Assembly (NCBI GenBank): GCA_021199335.1
Contig: JAJQIG010000018.1
Span: 32,210-96,209, forward strand
Direction: 5' to 3'
Source: Oscillospiraceae bacterium
GTDB taxonomy: Bacteria > Bacillota > Clostridia > Oscillospirales > Ruminococcaceae
DNA: 64,000 nucleotides
Shown here: positions 34,808 to 44,029 of the stretch, one piece after another
Position numbering within the stretch: position 1 is the first letter of the stretch
Layout of the letters: the number at the start of each line of letters is the position of its first letter
Position numbers and translations under genes: made by a program
Notes under the pieces: model-generated
The model's input: the letters and a program-made list of their open reading frames with translations, nothing else
Told to the model about the DNA's origin: nothing
Databases searched by the model: none

Positions 34808-36139
34808 ATGCAGCAGAAAAGAGAGCAGTGGTCATCTAAAATAGGCTTTATTATGGCTGCGGCGGGTTCCGCTATCGGTTTAGGCAATCTATGGAAATTT
34901 CCCTATATAGTCGGAACAAACGGCGGTGCGGTTTTTCTTATTATATATATAATTTTCCTTATTCTTTTGGGCATTCCGATACTGCTTGCGGAAATGGCGA
35001 TAGGACGTTCTGCAGGAAAAAATGCCGTTGATTCCTGCAAAACGATAAACCCAAAATTCGGCTTTGTCGGCGGAATAGGAATTTTGGGGGCGTTCCTCGT
35101 CCTTTCGGGATATGGGGTTGTGGGCGGCTGGGTTATAAAATACATTTTCAAGAGCTTTTCCTACGATAATTTTACCTCCGACTTTTTTAACGAATACATT
35201 TCAAAACCATTTGAACCTGTGATTTGGACATTTATTTTTATGGCACTCAATGTTTTAATTGTAACCGGCGGTGTATCAAAAGGGATCGAACGAGTTAGTA
35301 CGGTACTTCTTCCGTTACTTCTTATTTTTCTTTTTGGGTTAATGATATATTCCGTGACTCTTCCGGGGGCTGTCGATGGTATAAAATACTTTCTCGTTCC
35401 CGATTTCAGCGGGATAAACTCCTTCTCCGATATATCAAAAATCGCCATAAATGCCATGGGACAAGTATTTTTCTCTCTTTCGCTCGGGATGGGGACGCTT
35501 ATAACCTACGGCAGCTATCTTCCAAAGAAATCAGACCTTGTTTCAAACACGATAATGGTTGTAACCCTTGACACGGCGATTGCAATAATTTCCGGCTTCA
35601 CAATTATTCCGGCGGTATTTTCCTTCGGGCTTGAGGTTACGGGGGGACCGGGACTTATTTTTCAAACACTCCCCGCTGTTTTCATGAACATAAAGGGAGG
35701 CAGCTTTATTTCGGCGATATTTTTTACGCTTGTACTGTTTGCGGCGATAACCTCGGCAATTTCACTGCTCGAGGTAATTGTATCATGGTTTTCGGACAAA
35801 ACGGGATTATCGCGGACTATTTCATCGGTGATTGCAGGCGGGGCTGCATTTCTTATCGGTATAGCCGCATCTCTTTCCTTTGGAACACTTTCGGGGATAA
35901 AAATTCTAGGCATGAACATCTTCGATTTCTTGAATCATGCCGCCGATAAAGTTGTTATGCCTATAGGCGGCTTCCTTATGTGCATACTTGTTGGATATAT
36001 ATGGGGAATAAAACCCGCCTCAGATGAAATATCCAACGGCGGAAGTTTACGTTTCAGACTTAAACCGCTTTTTGCCGCGGCAATGAAATTTATAGCGCCT
36101 GTTCTAATTATAATCATCTTTATTTCATCACTTTTCTAA
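34808..36139 (+). CDS. Neurotransmitter:sodium symporter (NSS/SNF) family transporter
   Basis: 443-residue integral membrane protein, bacterial LeuT/MhsT/TnaT relative that imports amino acids with Na+. The N-terminal WSSKIGFIMAAAGSAIGLGNLWKFPYIVGTNGGAVF spans the TM1 unwound substrate and sodium site and is nearly diagnostic; about 11 hydrophobic segments are present, as usual for bacterial members. AAAGGAG precedes the ATG. Stand-alone gene ended by a strong terminator; substrate unknown. Confidence 0.93.
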   Translation: MQQKREQWSSKIGFIMAAAGSAIGLGNLWKFPYIVGTNGGAVFLIIYIIFLILLGIPILLAEMAIGRSAGKNAVDSCKTINPKFGFVGGIGILGAFLVLSGYGVVGGWVIKYIFKSFSYDNFTSDFFNEYISKPFEPVIWTFIFMALNVLIVTGGVSKGIERVSTVLLPLLLIFLFGLMIYSVTLPGAVDGIKYFLVPDFSGINSFSDISKIAINAMGQVFFSLSLGMGTLITYGSYLPKKSDLVSNTIMVVTLDTAIAIISGFTIIPAVFSFGLEVTGGPGLIFQTLPAVFMNIKGGSFISAIFFTLVLFAAITSAISLLEVIVSWFSDKTGLSRTISSVIAGGAAFLIGIAASLSFGTLSGIKILGMNIFDFLNHAADKVVMPIGGFLMCILVGYIWGIKPASDEISNGGSLRFRLKPLFAAAMKFIAPVLIIIIFISSLF

Positions 36140-36145
36140 GTCAAA

Positions 36146-36182
36146 ACCGCTCCAAGCTTTATAATCTAAGCTTGGAAGCGGT
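36146..36182 (+). terminator. Intrinsic terminator after the NSS transporter
   Basis: ACCGCT-CCAAGCTT (36146-36159) pairs with AAGCTTGG-AGCGGT (36168-36182, one bulged A); ATATTTT follows. Confidence 0.85.
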
Positions 36183-36276
36183 CATATTTTACCTAATTTA
36201 CACATTAGCACGTTTTATTTGTGAAAAATGCACAAAAGATTGAGATTTTATTTTCAGGGGGAATTGCAAATCTTTA

Positions 36277-36305
36277 TAGACAACTTGGCGTAAATGTTGT
36301 ATAAT
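36277..36305 (+). promoter_or_regulatory. Promoter of the L-fucose operon
   Basis: TAGACA (36277-36282), 17-bp spacer, TATAAT (36300-36305), 68 bp before fucA. Confidence 0.65.
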
Positions 36306-36372
36306 ATAAACATAAATTGGCTTGAAGATAATCATTTTTAGGCAATTTAGTCAAAGAAACGAGGTTTTTCCA

Positions 36373-37062
36373 ATGAACGAACAGGAAATCAAAGATCAGA
36401 TGTGTGACGTCTGTCATAAAATGTGGCAGCTTGGCTGGGTTGCCGCAAATGACGGGAATGTTTCGGTCAAGCTTGACGACGATACATATCTTGCCACTCC
36501 AACGGGAATAAGCAAAAGCTTTATTACTCCCGAAAAAATCGTAAAAATCAACGGCAGCGGCGAGGTTCTTGAAGCAAACGGAGATTACCGTCCATCCTCC
36601 GAGATAAAGATGCATTTACGCTGCTATCATGAACGGCCCGATGTAGGAGGAGTTGTTCACGCTCACCCCCCCACAGCGACAGGCTATGCCGTTGCAAACA
36701 AGGCTTTGGACGGATACACTATGATTGAGGCTGTTATTGCTGTCGGAAGCGTTCCCGTTACGCCATATGGCACTCCCTCAACCTATGAAGTACCCGATGC
36801 AATTGCGCCGTACCTCAAGGAGCATGACGTTATGCTTCTGCAGAATCACGGTGCGCTTACGGTAGGCGCAGACCTGCTCACGGCGTATTACCGTATGGAA
36901 ACGCTTGAGCTTTTCGCCAAAATTTCGCTTACGGCTCATCTTCTCGGCGGTGAACGTGAAATTTCCCGCGAAAACATTGACAGGCTTTGCTCAATGCGTG
37001 AAAATTACAAGGTTACGGGCAAGCACCCGGGATACAAGAAGTATCCTTACGGAAATGAATAA
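36373..37062 (+). CDS. fucA: L-fuculose-1-phosphate aldolase (class II aldolase/adducin family)
   Basis: Zinc-dependent cleavage of L-fuculose-1-phosphate to DHAP and L-lactaldehyde. 229 residues with NDGNVSVKL (phosphate site), ATPTGISKSF, the catalytic Glu in SSEIKMHLRCY, the zinc His pair in VVHAHPP and the later His of LLQNHGAL. The related rhamnulose-1-phosphate aldolase is longer. ATG at 36373 has CGAGG 8 nt upstream. First gene of the fuc cluster. Confidence 0.92.
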   Translation: MNEQEIKDQMCDVCHKMWQLGWVAANDGNVSVKLDDDTYLATPTGISKSFITPEKIVKINGSGEVLEANGDYRPSSEIKMHLRCYHERPDVGGVVHAHPPTATGYAVANKALDGYTMIEAVIAVGSVPVTPYGTPSTYEVPDAIAPYLKEHDVMLLQNHGALTVGADLLTAYYRMETLELFAKISLTAHLLGGEREISRENIDRLCSMRENYKVTGKHPGYKKYPYGNE

Positions 37063-37140
37063 TAAACAGATTCGGGAAGCGGTACAAGCATTGACTCAAC
37101 CCCGACTTTCCGAATTTGTATAAGAAAAGGAGTTTTTATT

Positions 37141-38289
37141 ATGTCAAACAGATTCATTCTTAACGAAACATCCTATCACGGTGCAGGCGCTATCGCTGCC
37201 ATTGCAGACGAAGTAAAGGGCAGGGGCTTTAAAAAGGCTCTTGTATGCTCCGACCCGGATCTTATCAAGTTTGGTGTAACAAAAAAGGTTACCGATGTTC
37301 TTGATGGGGCAGGTCTTGCTTACACTCTTTACTCCGAAATTAAGCCCAATCCTACAATTGAAAACGTTCAGTCTGGCGTTGCCGCTTTTAAAGCTGCACA
37401 GGCTGATTATCTTATCGCAATAGGCGGCGGTTCTTCGATGGACACCGCAAAAGCTATAGGAATTATTATTGCAAACCCCGAATTTGCGGATGTCAGAAGC
37501 CTTGAAGGGGTTGCAGACACAAAGAACAAGAGTGTTCCTATTCTTGCTGTTCCCACCACAGCAGGAACAGCCGCTGAGGTTACAATCAACTATGTTATAA
37601 CCGATGCTGAAAAGAACCGTAAAATGGTTTGCGTTGACCCGCACGACATCCCTGTTGTTGCCTTTGTTGACCCCGAAATGATGGCTTCAATGCCCAAGGG
37701 TCTTACCGCCGCAACCGGCATGGATGCCCTCACCCACGCCATAGAGGGTTACATTACCAAGGGCGCATGGGAGCTTTCCGATATGTTCCACCTCAAGGCT
37801 ATCGAAATTATTTCAAGAAGCCTTAGAGCCGCTGTTGCAAATACTCCCGAGGGAAGAACCGACATGGCTCTCGGTCAATATGTGGCAGGAATGGGATTCT
37901 CAAATGTAGGTCTTGGAATTGTTCATTCAATGGCTCACCCCCTCGGTGCGCTTTATGATACTCCGCATGGTGTTGCAAACGCTATCATTCTTCCTACGGT
38001 TATGGAGTACAACGCTCCCGCAACAGGCGAAAAATATCGTGAAATCGCAAGAGCTATGGGCGTTAAGGGCGTTGACGAAATGTCACAGGAGGAATACCGC
38101 AAGGCTGCTATCGATGCCGTAAAACAGCTTTCAACAGATGTTGGAATTCCTGCCAATCTCAAGGATATAGTAAAAACCGAGGATATTCCTTTCCTTGCTC
38201 AATCCGCTTATGATGATGCTTGTCGCCCCGGAAATCCGAGAGATACTTCCGTTGAGGAAATCACTGAGCTTTACAAATCTCTTCTTTAA
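37141..38289 (+). CDS. fucO: Lactaldehyde reductase / iron-containing 1,2-propanediol dehydrogenase
   Basis: Reduces L-lactaldehyde to 1,2-propanediol, regenerating NAD+ during anaerobic fucose fermentation. 382 residues; group III ADH features are the GGGSSMDTAKA dinucleotide motif (about 96-106), PTTAGTAAEVT, and the metal-site segments TGMDALTHAIEGY, HSMAHPLGALYDTPHG with the His ligands. AAAGGAG precedes the ATG; 78 bp after fucA. Confidence 0.93.
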   Translation: MSNRFILNETSYHGAGAIAAIADEVKGRGFKKALVCSDPDLIKFGVTKKVTDVLDGAGLAYTLYSEIKPNPTIENVQSGVAAFKAAQADYLIAIGGGSSMDTAKAIGIIIANPEFADVRSLEGVADTKNKSVPILAVPTTAGTAAEVTINYVITDAEKNRKMVCVDPHDIPVVAFVDPEMMASMPKGLTAATGMDALTHAIEGYITKGAWELSDMFHLKAIEIISRSLRAAVANTPEGRTDMALGQYVAGMGFSNVGLGIVHSMAHPLGALYDTPHGVANAIILPTVMEYNAPATGEKYREIARAMGVKGVDEMSQEEYRKAAIDAVKQLSTDVGIPANLKDIVKTEDIPFLAQSAYDDACRPGNPRDTSVEEITELYKSLL

Positions 38290-38310
38290 TTTTTCATACC
38301 AATAAAAAAA

Positions 38311-38430
38311 ACGCAATCCGAACGTTCAATCAAAGCCTTATTGCATAGCAATTTTATGAAGATGTTCCCAAACTGCAAGCTAAGCTTGCAAGGGAGATCG
38401 GCGGCGGTTATATCTGCGTTCGGATTGTGT
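38311..38430. repeat. Long-range inverted repeat around the fucO-nitroreductase gap
   Basis: ACGCAATCCGAACG (38311-38324) and CGTTCGGATTGTGT (38417-38430) are near-perfect arms about 92 nt apart. A second palindrome, GCAAGCT-AAGCTTGC, lies in the loop near 38376-38390. Could be a structured mRNA spacer or a small degenerate mobile element. Confidence 0.5.
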
Positions 38431-38455
38431 ATTATTGTTTAGTGAGGCGCTTTTT

Positions 38456-38974
38456 ATGAATGAAACAATAAAAACTCTTATGTCACGCAGAAGTGTGCGT
38501 TCGTTTAAGTCTGACACTGTTCCCGATGAAATCATAAAGGAAATAACCTTGGCGGGAGAATATGCTCCCTCCGGGATGGGTAAGCAATCCACCGTTATGG
38601 TAGTTGTAAAGGATAAGGAAACCATCAAGACTCTTTCACGCATTAATGCGGAGGTTATGGGTGCGAACAGGGATCCTTTTTACGGTGCGCCCGCTGTTAT
38701 AATAGTATTTGCGGACAGTACTGTACGAACATACGTTGAGGACGGAAGCCTTGTTATGGGTAATCTACTTAACGCAGCCTCATCGCTTGGTGTTGACTCC
38801 TGCTGGATACACAGGGCAAGAGAAACATTCCAAACCGACGAGGGCAAGGCTCTTATGGAGAAATGGGGTCTTGATGAAAAATATGTCGGAATAGGCAACT
38901 GCATTTTGGGCTATGCGGATGGTGAAAAGCCACAACCTGCCGCAAGAAAAGAAGGATTTGTAATTTACGGATGA
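38456..38974 (+). CDS. Nitroreductase-family oxidoreductase
   Basis: 172-residue FMN enzyme. RRSVRSFK near residue 12 (FMN phosphate site), EYAPSGMGKQ, and a C-terminal GVDSCWIHRA, IGNCILGYADGEKP match small clostridial nitroreductases. Reaction is NAD(P)H-dependent reduction of an unknown acceptor. GAGGCG precedes the ATG at 38456. It sits inside the fuc cluster without an obvious pathway role. Confidence 0.88.
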   Translation: MNETIKTLMSRRSVRSFKSDTVPDEIIKEITLAGEYAPSGMGKQSTVMVVVKDKETIKTLSRINAEVMGANRDPFYGAPAVIIVFADSTVRTYVEDGSLVMGNLLNAASSLGVDSCWIHRARETFQTDEGKALMEKWGLDEKYVGIGNCILGYADGEKPQPAARKEGFVIYG

Positions 38975-39283
38975 AAGAAATTTACCGTAAGCGAATTTGA
39001 TAATGCGCTTATAAGTTCGAAATGCAATCCCATAATTTCGGGATAGGACTGTTGATACGCTCCGCTGTACAATCCGCAAAGGCGATGCTATGATATGACA
39101 CACGTTTGCGAAAATACATCTGCCGCCTTGAAATACGCAGAGAAAGAGGATACGTTACCTGCACGGTGTCGGGCAGATTTCTTTGGAGAAACGTTACCGC
39201 AGACGGCAACGGAGATCGGCATGAACACTGCAGAGCAGAAACGAAAAAAAACTTAAAATTATACGAAAGGAGATTAGTCGGCT
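38975..39283. other. Intergenic region before fucU, no gene recognised
   Basis: About 310 bp with several short open frames in different phases but no homology that I recognise. It may hold a degraded gene or a promoter for fucU; no consensus promoter is seen. An AAAGGAG immediately precedes fucU. Confidence 0.5.
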
Positions 39284-39712
39284 ATGCTAAAAAATATTCC
39301 CAAGGTACTCTCCCCTGAGCTTGTTAAAACACTTATGGAAATGGGACACGGCGATGAGATAGTCCTTGCCGACGGCAACTTTCCCTCCGAAACAATAGGA
39401 CAGCGTGTTATACGCTGTGACGGTCACGGTGTAACCGAGCTGCTTGATGCCGTTATGCAGCTTTTCCCACTCGATACATACACCGAAAAGCCCGTTATGC
39501 TTATGGAAGTAGTCAAGGGCGACCCTGTTGTTCCGACAATATGGGAAGATTACAAATCTGTCATAAACAAATATGAGCCTGAAAACTGCAAAATCGAGAT
39601 GATTGAGCGCTTTGCTTTCTATGAACGCGCCAAGACCGCTTATGCTGTAGTTGCAACGGGAGAAGAAGCCATTTATGCGAACATTATATTGAAAAAAGGC
39701 GTAGTAAAATAA
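39284..39712 (+). CDS. fucU: L-fucose mutarotase (RbsD/FucU family)
   Basis: Interconverts alpha- and beta-anomers of L-fucose so that the isomerase can use both. 142 residues with the N-terminal LSPELVKTLMEMGHGDEIVLADGNFP motif containing the catalytic His and the C-terminal YANIILKKGVV. Directly upstream of the kinase and isomerase, 12 bp from the former. Confidence 0.94.
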   Translation: MLKNIPKVLSPELVKTLMEMGHGDEIVLADGNFPSETIGQRVIRCDGHGVTELLDAVMQLFPLDTYTEKPVMLMEVVKGDPVVPTIWEDYKSVINKYEPENCKIEMIERFAFYERAKTAYAVVATGEEAIYANIILKKGVVK

Positions 39713-39724
39713 CGGAGATAAGCT

Positions 39725-41203
39725 ATGGAAAAAAGAGTTCTGGCTTTCGACTTCGGTGCGTCAAGCGGACGTGCCATTCTCGGCATTTTTGACGGCGAAA
39801 CAATTCGCCTTGAAGAAATACACCGTTTTGAAAACACTCCCGTTAAAATGTGCGGGACACTTTACTGGGATCTGCCTCGACTTTTTCATGAGGTTAAGCA
39901 TGGTCTTATAAAAGCAGAAAAGAGCGGCGGTTTTGAGAGCCTTGCCATTGACACATGGGGCGTGGATTTCGGATTGATAGGAAGGGACGGACACCTGCTT
40001 GAGCTGCCCGTAAATTACCGTGACTCCCGCACAATCGGTATGCTTGAAGAGGCATTCAAACGGATTGATAAAGAACAATTCTACAATGCCACAGGCAACC
40101 AATTTATGGAGATTAACACGGCTTTTCAGCTCCTTTCCCTCAAAATGCATCGGCCCGACCTACTGGACAATGCAGAAACGCTTCTTCTTATGCCCGACCT
40201 ATTCGACTATCTGCTTACCGAAAAAAAGCGTGCGGACCTTTCAATTGCTTCAACAACCCAAATGTTCAACCCCATGAAACGAAATTGGTCGGAGGAGGTT
40301 CTTCATGCCCTCGGACTGCCAAAGAATATTCTTCCCGAGATTACTATGCCCGCATCGGTGCTTGGCACAATTTCGGAAGAGATATGTAACGAGCTTGATA
40401 TTAACCCCGCAAAGGTAATATCCGTCTGCGGGCATGACACACAATGCGCTGCGGCTGCCGCTCCCACAGAGGTGGACGATTTCATCTTTATTTCCTGCGG
40501 AACATGGTCGCTTTTCGGGACGGAAACAGACAAACCAATTATAAATGAAAAATCCGCCGCTTTCAACATAACAAACGAAATGGGTTATGGCGGAAAGATT
40601 ACATTTCTAAAAAATATTATCGGCTTATGGCTTATCCAGGAATCACGCAGACAATTTAGGCGTGAAGGCAACGATTATTCCTTCGCCGACCTTGAAAAAA
40701 TGGCTTTGGAATGTGAACCGTTCAGGTGCTTTATTGACCCGGATGCTCCAGAATTTGTTCCTATCGGAAACATTCCCGAAAGGGTTCGCGAATACTGCCG
40801 CAAAACAAATCAATATGTTCCCGAATCGGTTGGGGAGGTTATGCGGTGCATTTACGAGAGCCTAGCGCTGAAATATCGCATTTCATTTGATGAGATAAAG
40901 GAATGCACGGGCAAAAGCTATGGCAAAATTCATCTTGTCGGCGGCGGAGCAAAGGACGGAATGCTGTGCCGTATGACTGCGAACGCCTGCAATTGCGAGG
41001 TTATTGCGGGACCCATTGAAGCGACAGCTTACGGAAACATTGCCCTGCAGCTCATTGCCGATGAAGCAATTCCCGACATAAAAACCGCACGAAGTATTAT
41101 TGCAAAATCGGACTGCGTTAAGCATTACTCCCCTGAAACAACAGAGGAATGGGAGGATGCATATAAGAAATATCTTTCGGTCATCAATAAGGCTGCTGAT
41201 TGA
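39725..41203 (+). CDS. fucK: FGGY-family carbohydrate kinase, RhaB-type, acting as L-fuculokinase
   Basis: 492 residues with FDFGASSGR (phosphate 1 motif, residues 9-17), the LAIDTWGVDFGLIG segment, GHDTQCAAAAAP and FISCGTWSLFGTE, and adenosine-site HLVGGGAKDGMLC. These are closest to rhamnulokinase RhaB rather than enterobacterial FucK, yet the gene lies between fucU and fucI and no rhamnose gene is nearby, so L-fuculose is the more likely substrate. ACGGAG precedes the ATG. Confidence 0.82.
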   Translation: MEKRVLAFDFGASSGRAILGIFDGETIRLEEIHRFENTPVKMCGTLYWDLPRLFHEVKHGLIKAEKSGGFESLAIDTWGVDFGLIGRDGHLLELPVNYRDSRTIGMLEEAFKRIDKEQFYNATGNQFMEINTAFQLLSLKMHRPDLLDNAETLLLMPDLFDYLLTEKKRADLSIASTTQMFNPMKRNWSEEVLHALGLPKNILPEITMPASVLGTISEEICNELDINPAKVISVCGHDTQCAAAAAPTEVDDFIFISCGTWSLFGTETDKPIINEKSAAFNITNEMGYGGKITFLKNIIGLWLIQESRRQFRREGNDYSFADLEKMALECEPFRCFIDPDAPEFVPIGNIPERVREYCRKTNQYVPESVGEVMRCIYESLALKYRISFDEIKECTGKSYGKIHLVGGGAKDGMLCRMTANACNCEVIAGPIEATAYGNIALQLIADEAIPDIKTARSIIAKSDCVKHYSPETTEEWEDAYKKYLSVINKAAD

Positions 41204-41260
41204 GTGGCAGACGAGGCATTAGCACTTAAAAATAAATATATTGCAAAAGGAGAAATTTTT

Positions 41261-43030
41261 ATGTACCCAAGAATAGGAATTCGCCCAATTATTGACGGAC
41301 GCCAATTCGGAATAAGAGAATCCCTCGAGGTTCAGACTATGAATATGGCCAATTCCGCAAAGAAGCTTATCGAAGAAAACTGCCGTTATCCCGACGGAAC
41401 ACCTGTCGAGTGCGTTATTGTACCATTCACAATCGGAGGCGGCGCAGAGGCTGCCGAAGCCGAGGAATTTTTCTCCGATAAAAACGTATGTGCGACGCTT
41501 TCGGTAACCCCATGTTGGTGCTATGTTACCGAAACTATTGACCTTAACCCCTCGACAATCAAAGCAGTTTGGGGCTTTAACGGCACAGAACGCCCGGGTG
41601 CGGTTTACCTTGCGGCTGCAATGTCCGCTCATGCACAAAGAGGATTGCCTGCATTTTCCATATATGGTCATAATGTTCAGGATGCGGATGATACCTCTAT
41701 ACCCGACGATGTATCGGAAAAAATTCTCCGCTTTGCAAGATGCGCCGTTGCAGTTGGTTGGATGAGAACCAAGGCATATGTTAACATTGGCGGAGTTGCT
41801 ATGGGTATTGCGGGTTCATACTGCGATGCCGCATTTATGCAGAATTATTTGGGTCTTCGCCCCGAATGGGTTGATATGACGGAAATTCTTCGCCGCATTC
41901 ACCTCGAGATTTACGACCATGAGGAGTACACGAAGGCACTTGCTTGGACTAAGGCTCACTGCCCCGAGGGTATGGATGTCAACACCGAGATAAATCCGGG
42001 CAACAAAAAGGTTATGTCCAAAGAAGAACAGTGGGAATTTACCGTAAAGATGACGCTTATTATTCGTGATATTATGCTGGGCAATGAAAAACTTCGTGAA
42101 ATGGGCTGGAAAGAGGAGGCTAACGGAAGAAATGCCGTTATGGGAGGTTTCCAGGGTCAGCGTCAGTGGACGGACTGGCTTCCAAATGCCGATTTCTGCG
42201 AATCAATACTTAACACAACCTTTGACTGGAACGGAAAGAAACAGCCACTCACATTTGCAACGGAAAATGACGGTCTTAACGGAACAGCAATGCTTCTCGG
42301 CACGCTTGTTTCGGGCACTGCTTCCGTTTTTGCGGATGTCAGAACATACTGGAGTCCCGAAGCGGTTGAGCGTGTAACAGGAATCAAACCGACAGGCAAG
42401 GCTTCAAACGGCTTTATTCACCTTATAAACTCCGGCGCCGCCGCTCTTGACGGAACAGGTATGGCGCAGGATGAAAACGGAAATCATCTTATGAAAAAAT
42501 GGTGGGATATGACCGACAAGGATATTGATGCTATTCTCGGGAAGGTTGATTGGTGCCCCGCAAACCTTGGATATTTCAGGGGCGGCGGATTTTCCTCGCA
42601 CTTCCGCACACAGGCTGAAATGCCCGTTACAATGATCAGAGTTAATATTATTGACGGCGTTGGTCCTGTTCTTCAGCTTGCAGAGGGATATACAGTGGTT
42701 CTTCCCGATGAAATACACAAGCCGCTTGACGAACGCACAGACAAAACATGGCCGACAACATGGTTCGTTCCTAATCTTATGCCTGAAAAGACCGCATTCA
42801 AGGATGTTTACTCGGTAATGGCAAATTGGGGAGCAAACCACGGAGCTTTTGCTTACGGACATATCGGAAAGGATTTAATTACGCTTGCATCAATGCTCCG
42901 CATTCCTGTTGCGATGCATAATGTTCCGAACGATGATATCTACCGTCCACACGCTTGGTCGTCATTCGGCACGGAAAATCTTGAGACAGCAGACTACAAT
43001 GCCTGCAAGACATATGGTCCTCTTTATTGA
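41261..43030 (+). CDS. fucI: L-fucose isomerase
   Basis: Mn2+-dependent ketol isomerase converting L-fucose to L-fuculose. 589 residues, starting YPRIGIRPIIDGR with the following RESLEVQTMNMA stretch; PFTIGGGAEAAE, VWGFNGTERPGAVYLAAA, CxxGMDVNTEINPGN and ATENDGLNGTAMLLGTLVSGTA (metal-binding Glu/Asp region) are typical. ATG at 41261 has AAAAGGAG 9 nt upstream; an in-frame GTG at 41204 directly at the kinase stop is less convincing. Last gene of the cluster; a fucose transporter and regulator are not in the window. Confidence 0.96.
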   Translation: MYPRIGIRPIIDGRQFGIRESLEVQTMNMANSAKKLIEENCRYPDGTPVECVIVPFTIGGGAEAAEAEEFFSDKNVCATLSVTPCWCYVTETIDLNPSTIKAVWGFNGTERPGAVYLAAAMSAHAQRGLPAFSIYGHNVQDADDTSIPDDVSEKILRFARCAVAVGWMRTKAYVNIGGVAMGIAGSYCDAAFMQNYLGLRPEWVDMTEILRRIHLEIYDHEEYTKALAWTKAHCPEGMDVNTEINPGNKKVMSKEEQWEFTVKMTLIIRDIMLGNEKLREMGWKEEANGRNAVMGGFQGQRQWTDWLPNADFCESILNTTFDWNGKKQPLTFATENDGLNGTAMLLGTLVSGTASVFADVRTYWSPEAVERVTGIKPTGKASNGFIHLINSGAAALDGTGMAQDENGNHLMKKWWDMTDKDIDAILGKVDWCPANLGYFRGGGFSSHFRTQAEMPVTMIRVNIIDGVGPVLQLAEGYTVVLPDEIHKPLDERTDKTWPTTWFVPNLMPEKTAFKDVYSVMANWGANHGAFAYGHIGKDLITLASMLRIPVAMHNVPNDDIYRPHAWSSFGTENLETADYNACKTYGPLY

Positions 43031-43078
43031 TAAGTACATTAACGGAAGGGTATCCCCTATCGAGCCATTAACTCAAAT

Positions 43079-43374
43079 AACATTAGAATATCAGTATATG
43101 ATAATAATAAAGTAATTGCGATAGCAGGAATGGTTGGCGATGTGGGACTAAACTATTACATCAAGAATGTTGTTGTAGGATCGGATTACCAAAAGCGGGA
43201 AATAGGCAGACTGCTAATAAACGAATTGTTGGAGTTAGTAAAGTAAAATGTAGTAAGTTACACTGAAATTTTTATTGAACTCTGTGCGTTACCGATAAAG
43301 TACCATTCTATGAAAAATTAGGGTTTGGTTTCAACGATTCCAAAAGGCTTAAAATGATGTGTAGAGTAGATTGA
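43079..43374 (+). pseudogene. GNAT acetyltransferase remnant, frameshifted
   Basis: Translation shows VYDNNKVIAIAGMVG, VVVGSDYQKREIGRLLINELLE (acetyl-CoA loop) up to a TAA near 43245, then in shifted frames FIELCALP and VPFYEKLGFGFNDSKRLKMMCRVD to TGA at 43374. Order and motifs are those of GNAT domains; at least two lesions break it, and there is no clear start. Confidence 0.7.
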
Positions 43375-43397
43375 CCTTAGCTGTTCAAAGCCCTACA

Positions 43398-43426
43398 AGC
43401 CGTCAGAGCGATTCTGACGGCTTTTT
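43398..43426 (+). terminator. Intrinsic terminator downstream of the GNAT remnant
   Basis: AGCCGTCAGA (43398-43407) and TCTGACGGCT (43413-43422) with a 5-nt loop and a T5 tail. Confidence 0.9.
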
Positions 43427-43990
43427 CTATTGCAAAAGGTATCCCCCCGACGAAAACAATCCATTCAAACATTGCTGTCAACTTATTCGTTCCGCAAACG
43501 TCTTTCACTAAGGATATAAACATATTTTACCATAGCATTGTTGTCTTTATCAGATAGTTTCTTTATAAATCAATCTATTAAATGCCGAATTATATGTAAT
43601 AACTGCTTGATTAGACAGTAAATTGTGCTTATTTATGAAAAAATAACCCCCGCATGATATGGAGTTTACCATGTCATGCGGGAATTTTTGTCTGTAATAT
43701 TGCGCCTTAGCTTCAAACATTTTCGCATAAATTCCGCCTGAAATATCGGAGATATGTTCATGAGTTCTGTATTTCTTAACACAGGCATCCACAAAACGGC
43801 TATCTTATGGCAAAATTGACAGCTTGAAAGCTATTGGAGATAAAGGTTGCTGTTTTCCCCCGACAAGCTCGTCAAATTGGCGATAAATATCATTACACAT
43901 TAAAAGAATGGTACGAATACGATCAGCAAAGAGGTTCATCAGTACGGGGAGTATAGCAATGCCGTTTACACATTCTCCTAGATAAGACAA
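43427..43990. other. Degenerate region between fuc operon and prophage remnant
   Basis: No intact gene is recognised. A hairpin CCCGCATGA/TCATGCGGG (43649-43657 with 43674-43682) with A/T runs on both sides looks like a bidirectional terminator. Two short minus-strand frames (about 43550-43792 and 43805-43993) have no recognised homology, and the first reads through that hairpin, so I do not call them genes. Confidence 0.5.
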
Positions 43991-44029
43991 CACATTTGCC
44001 GCAAAGGCAAGGCGGGCAAAACAACGGAC

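Noticed and set aside
38311..38430. MITE or insertion sequence
   Set aside because: There are inverted arms but no flanking target-site duplication or second copy in the window; listed only as an inverted repeat.
39106..39318. 70-codon frame before fucU
   Set aside because: Overlaps the fucU start in another phase, no ribosome site or homology.
43550..43792. Minus-strand 80-codon frame
   Set aside because: Starts with GTG without a clear ribosome site and runs through a strong terminator-like hairpin at 43649-43682; no recognised family. It may be a remnant of a lost gene.
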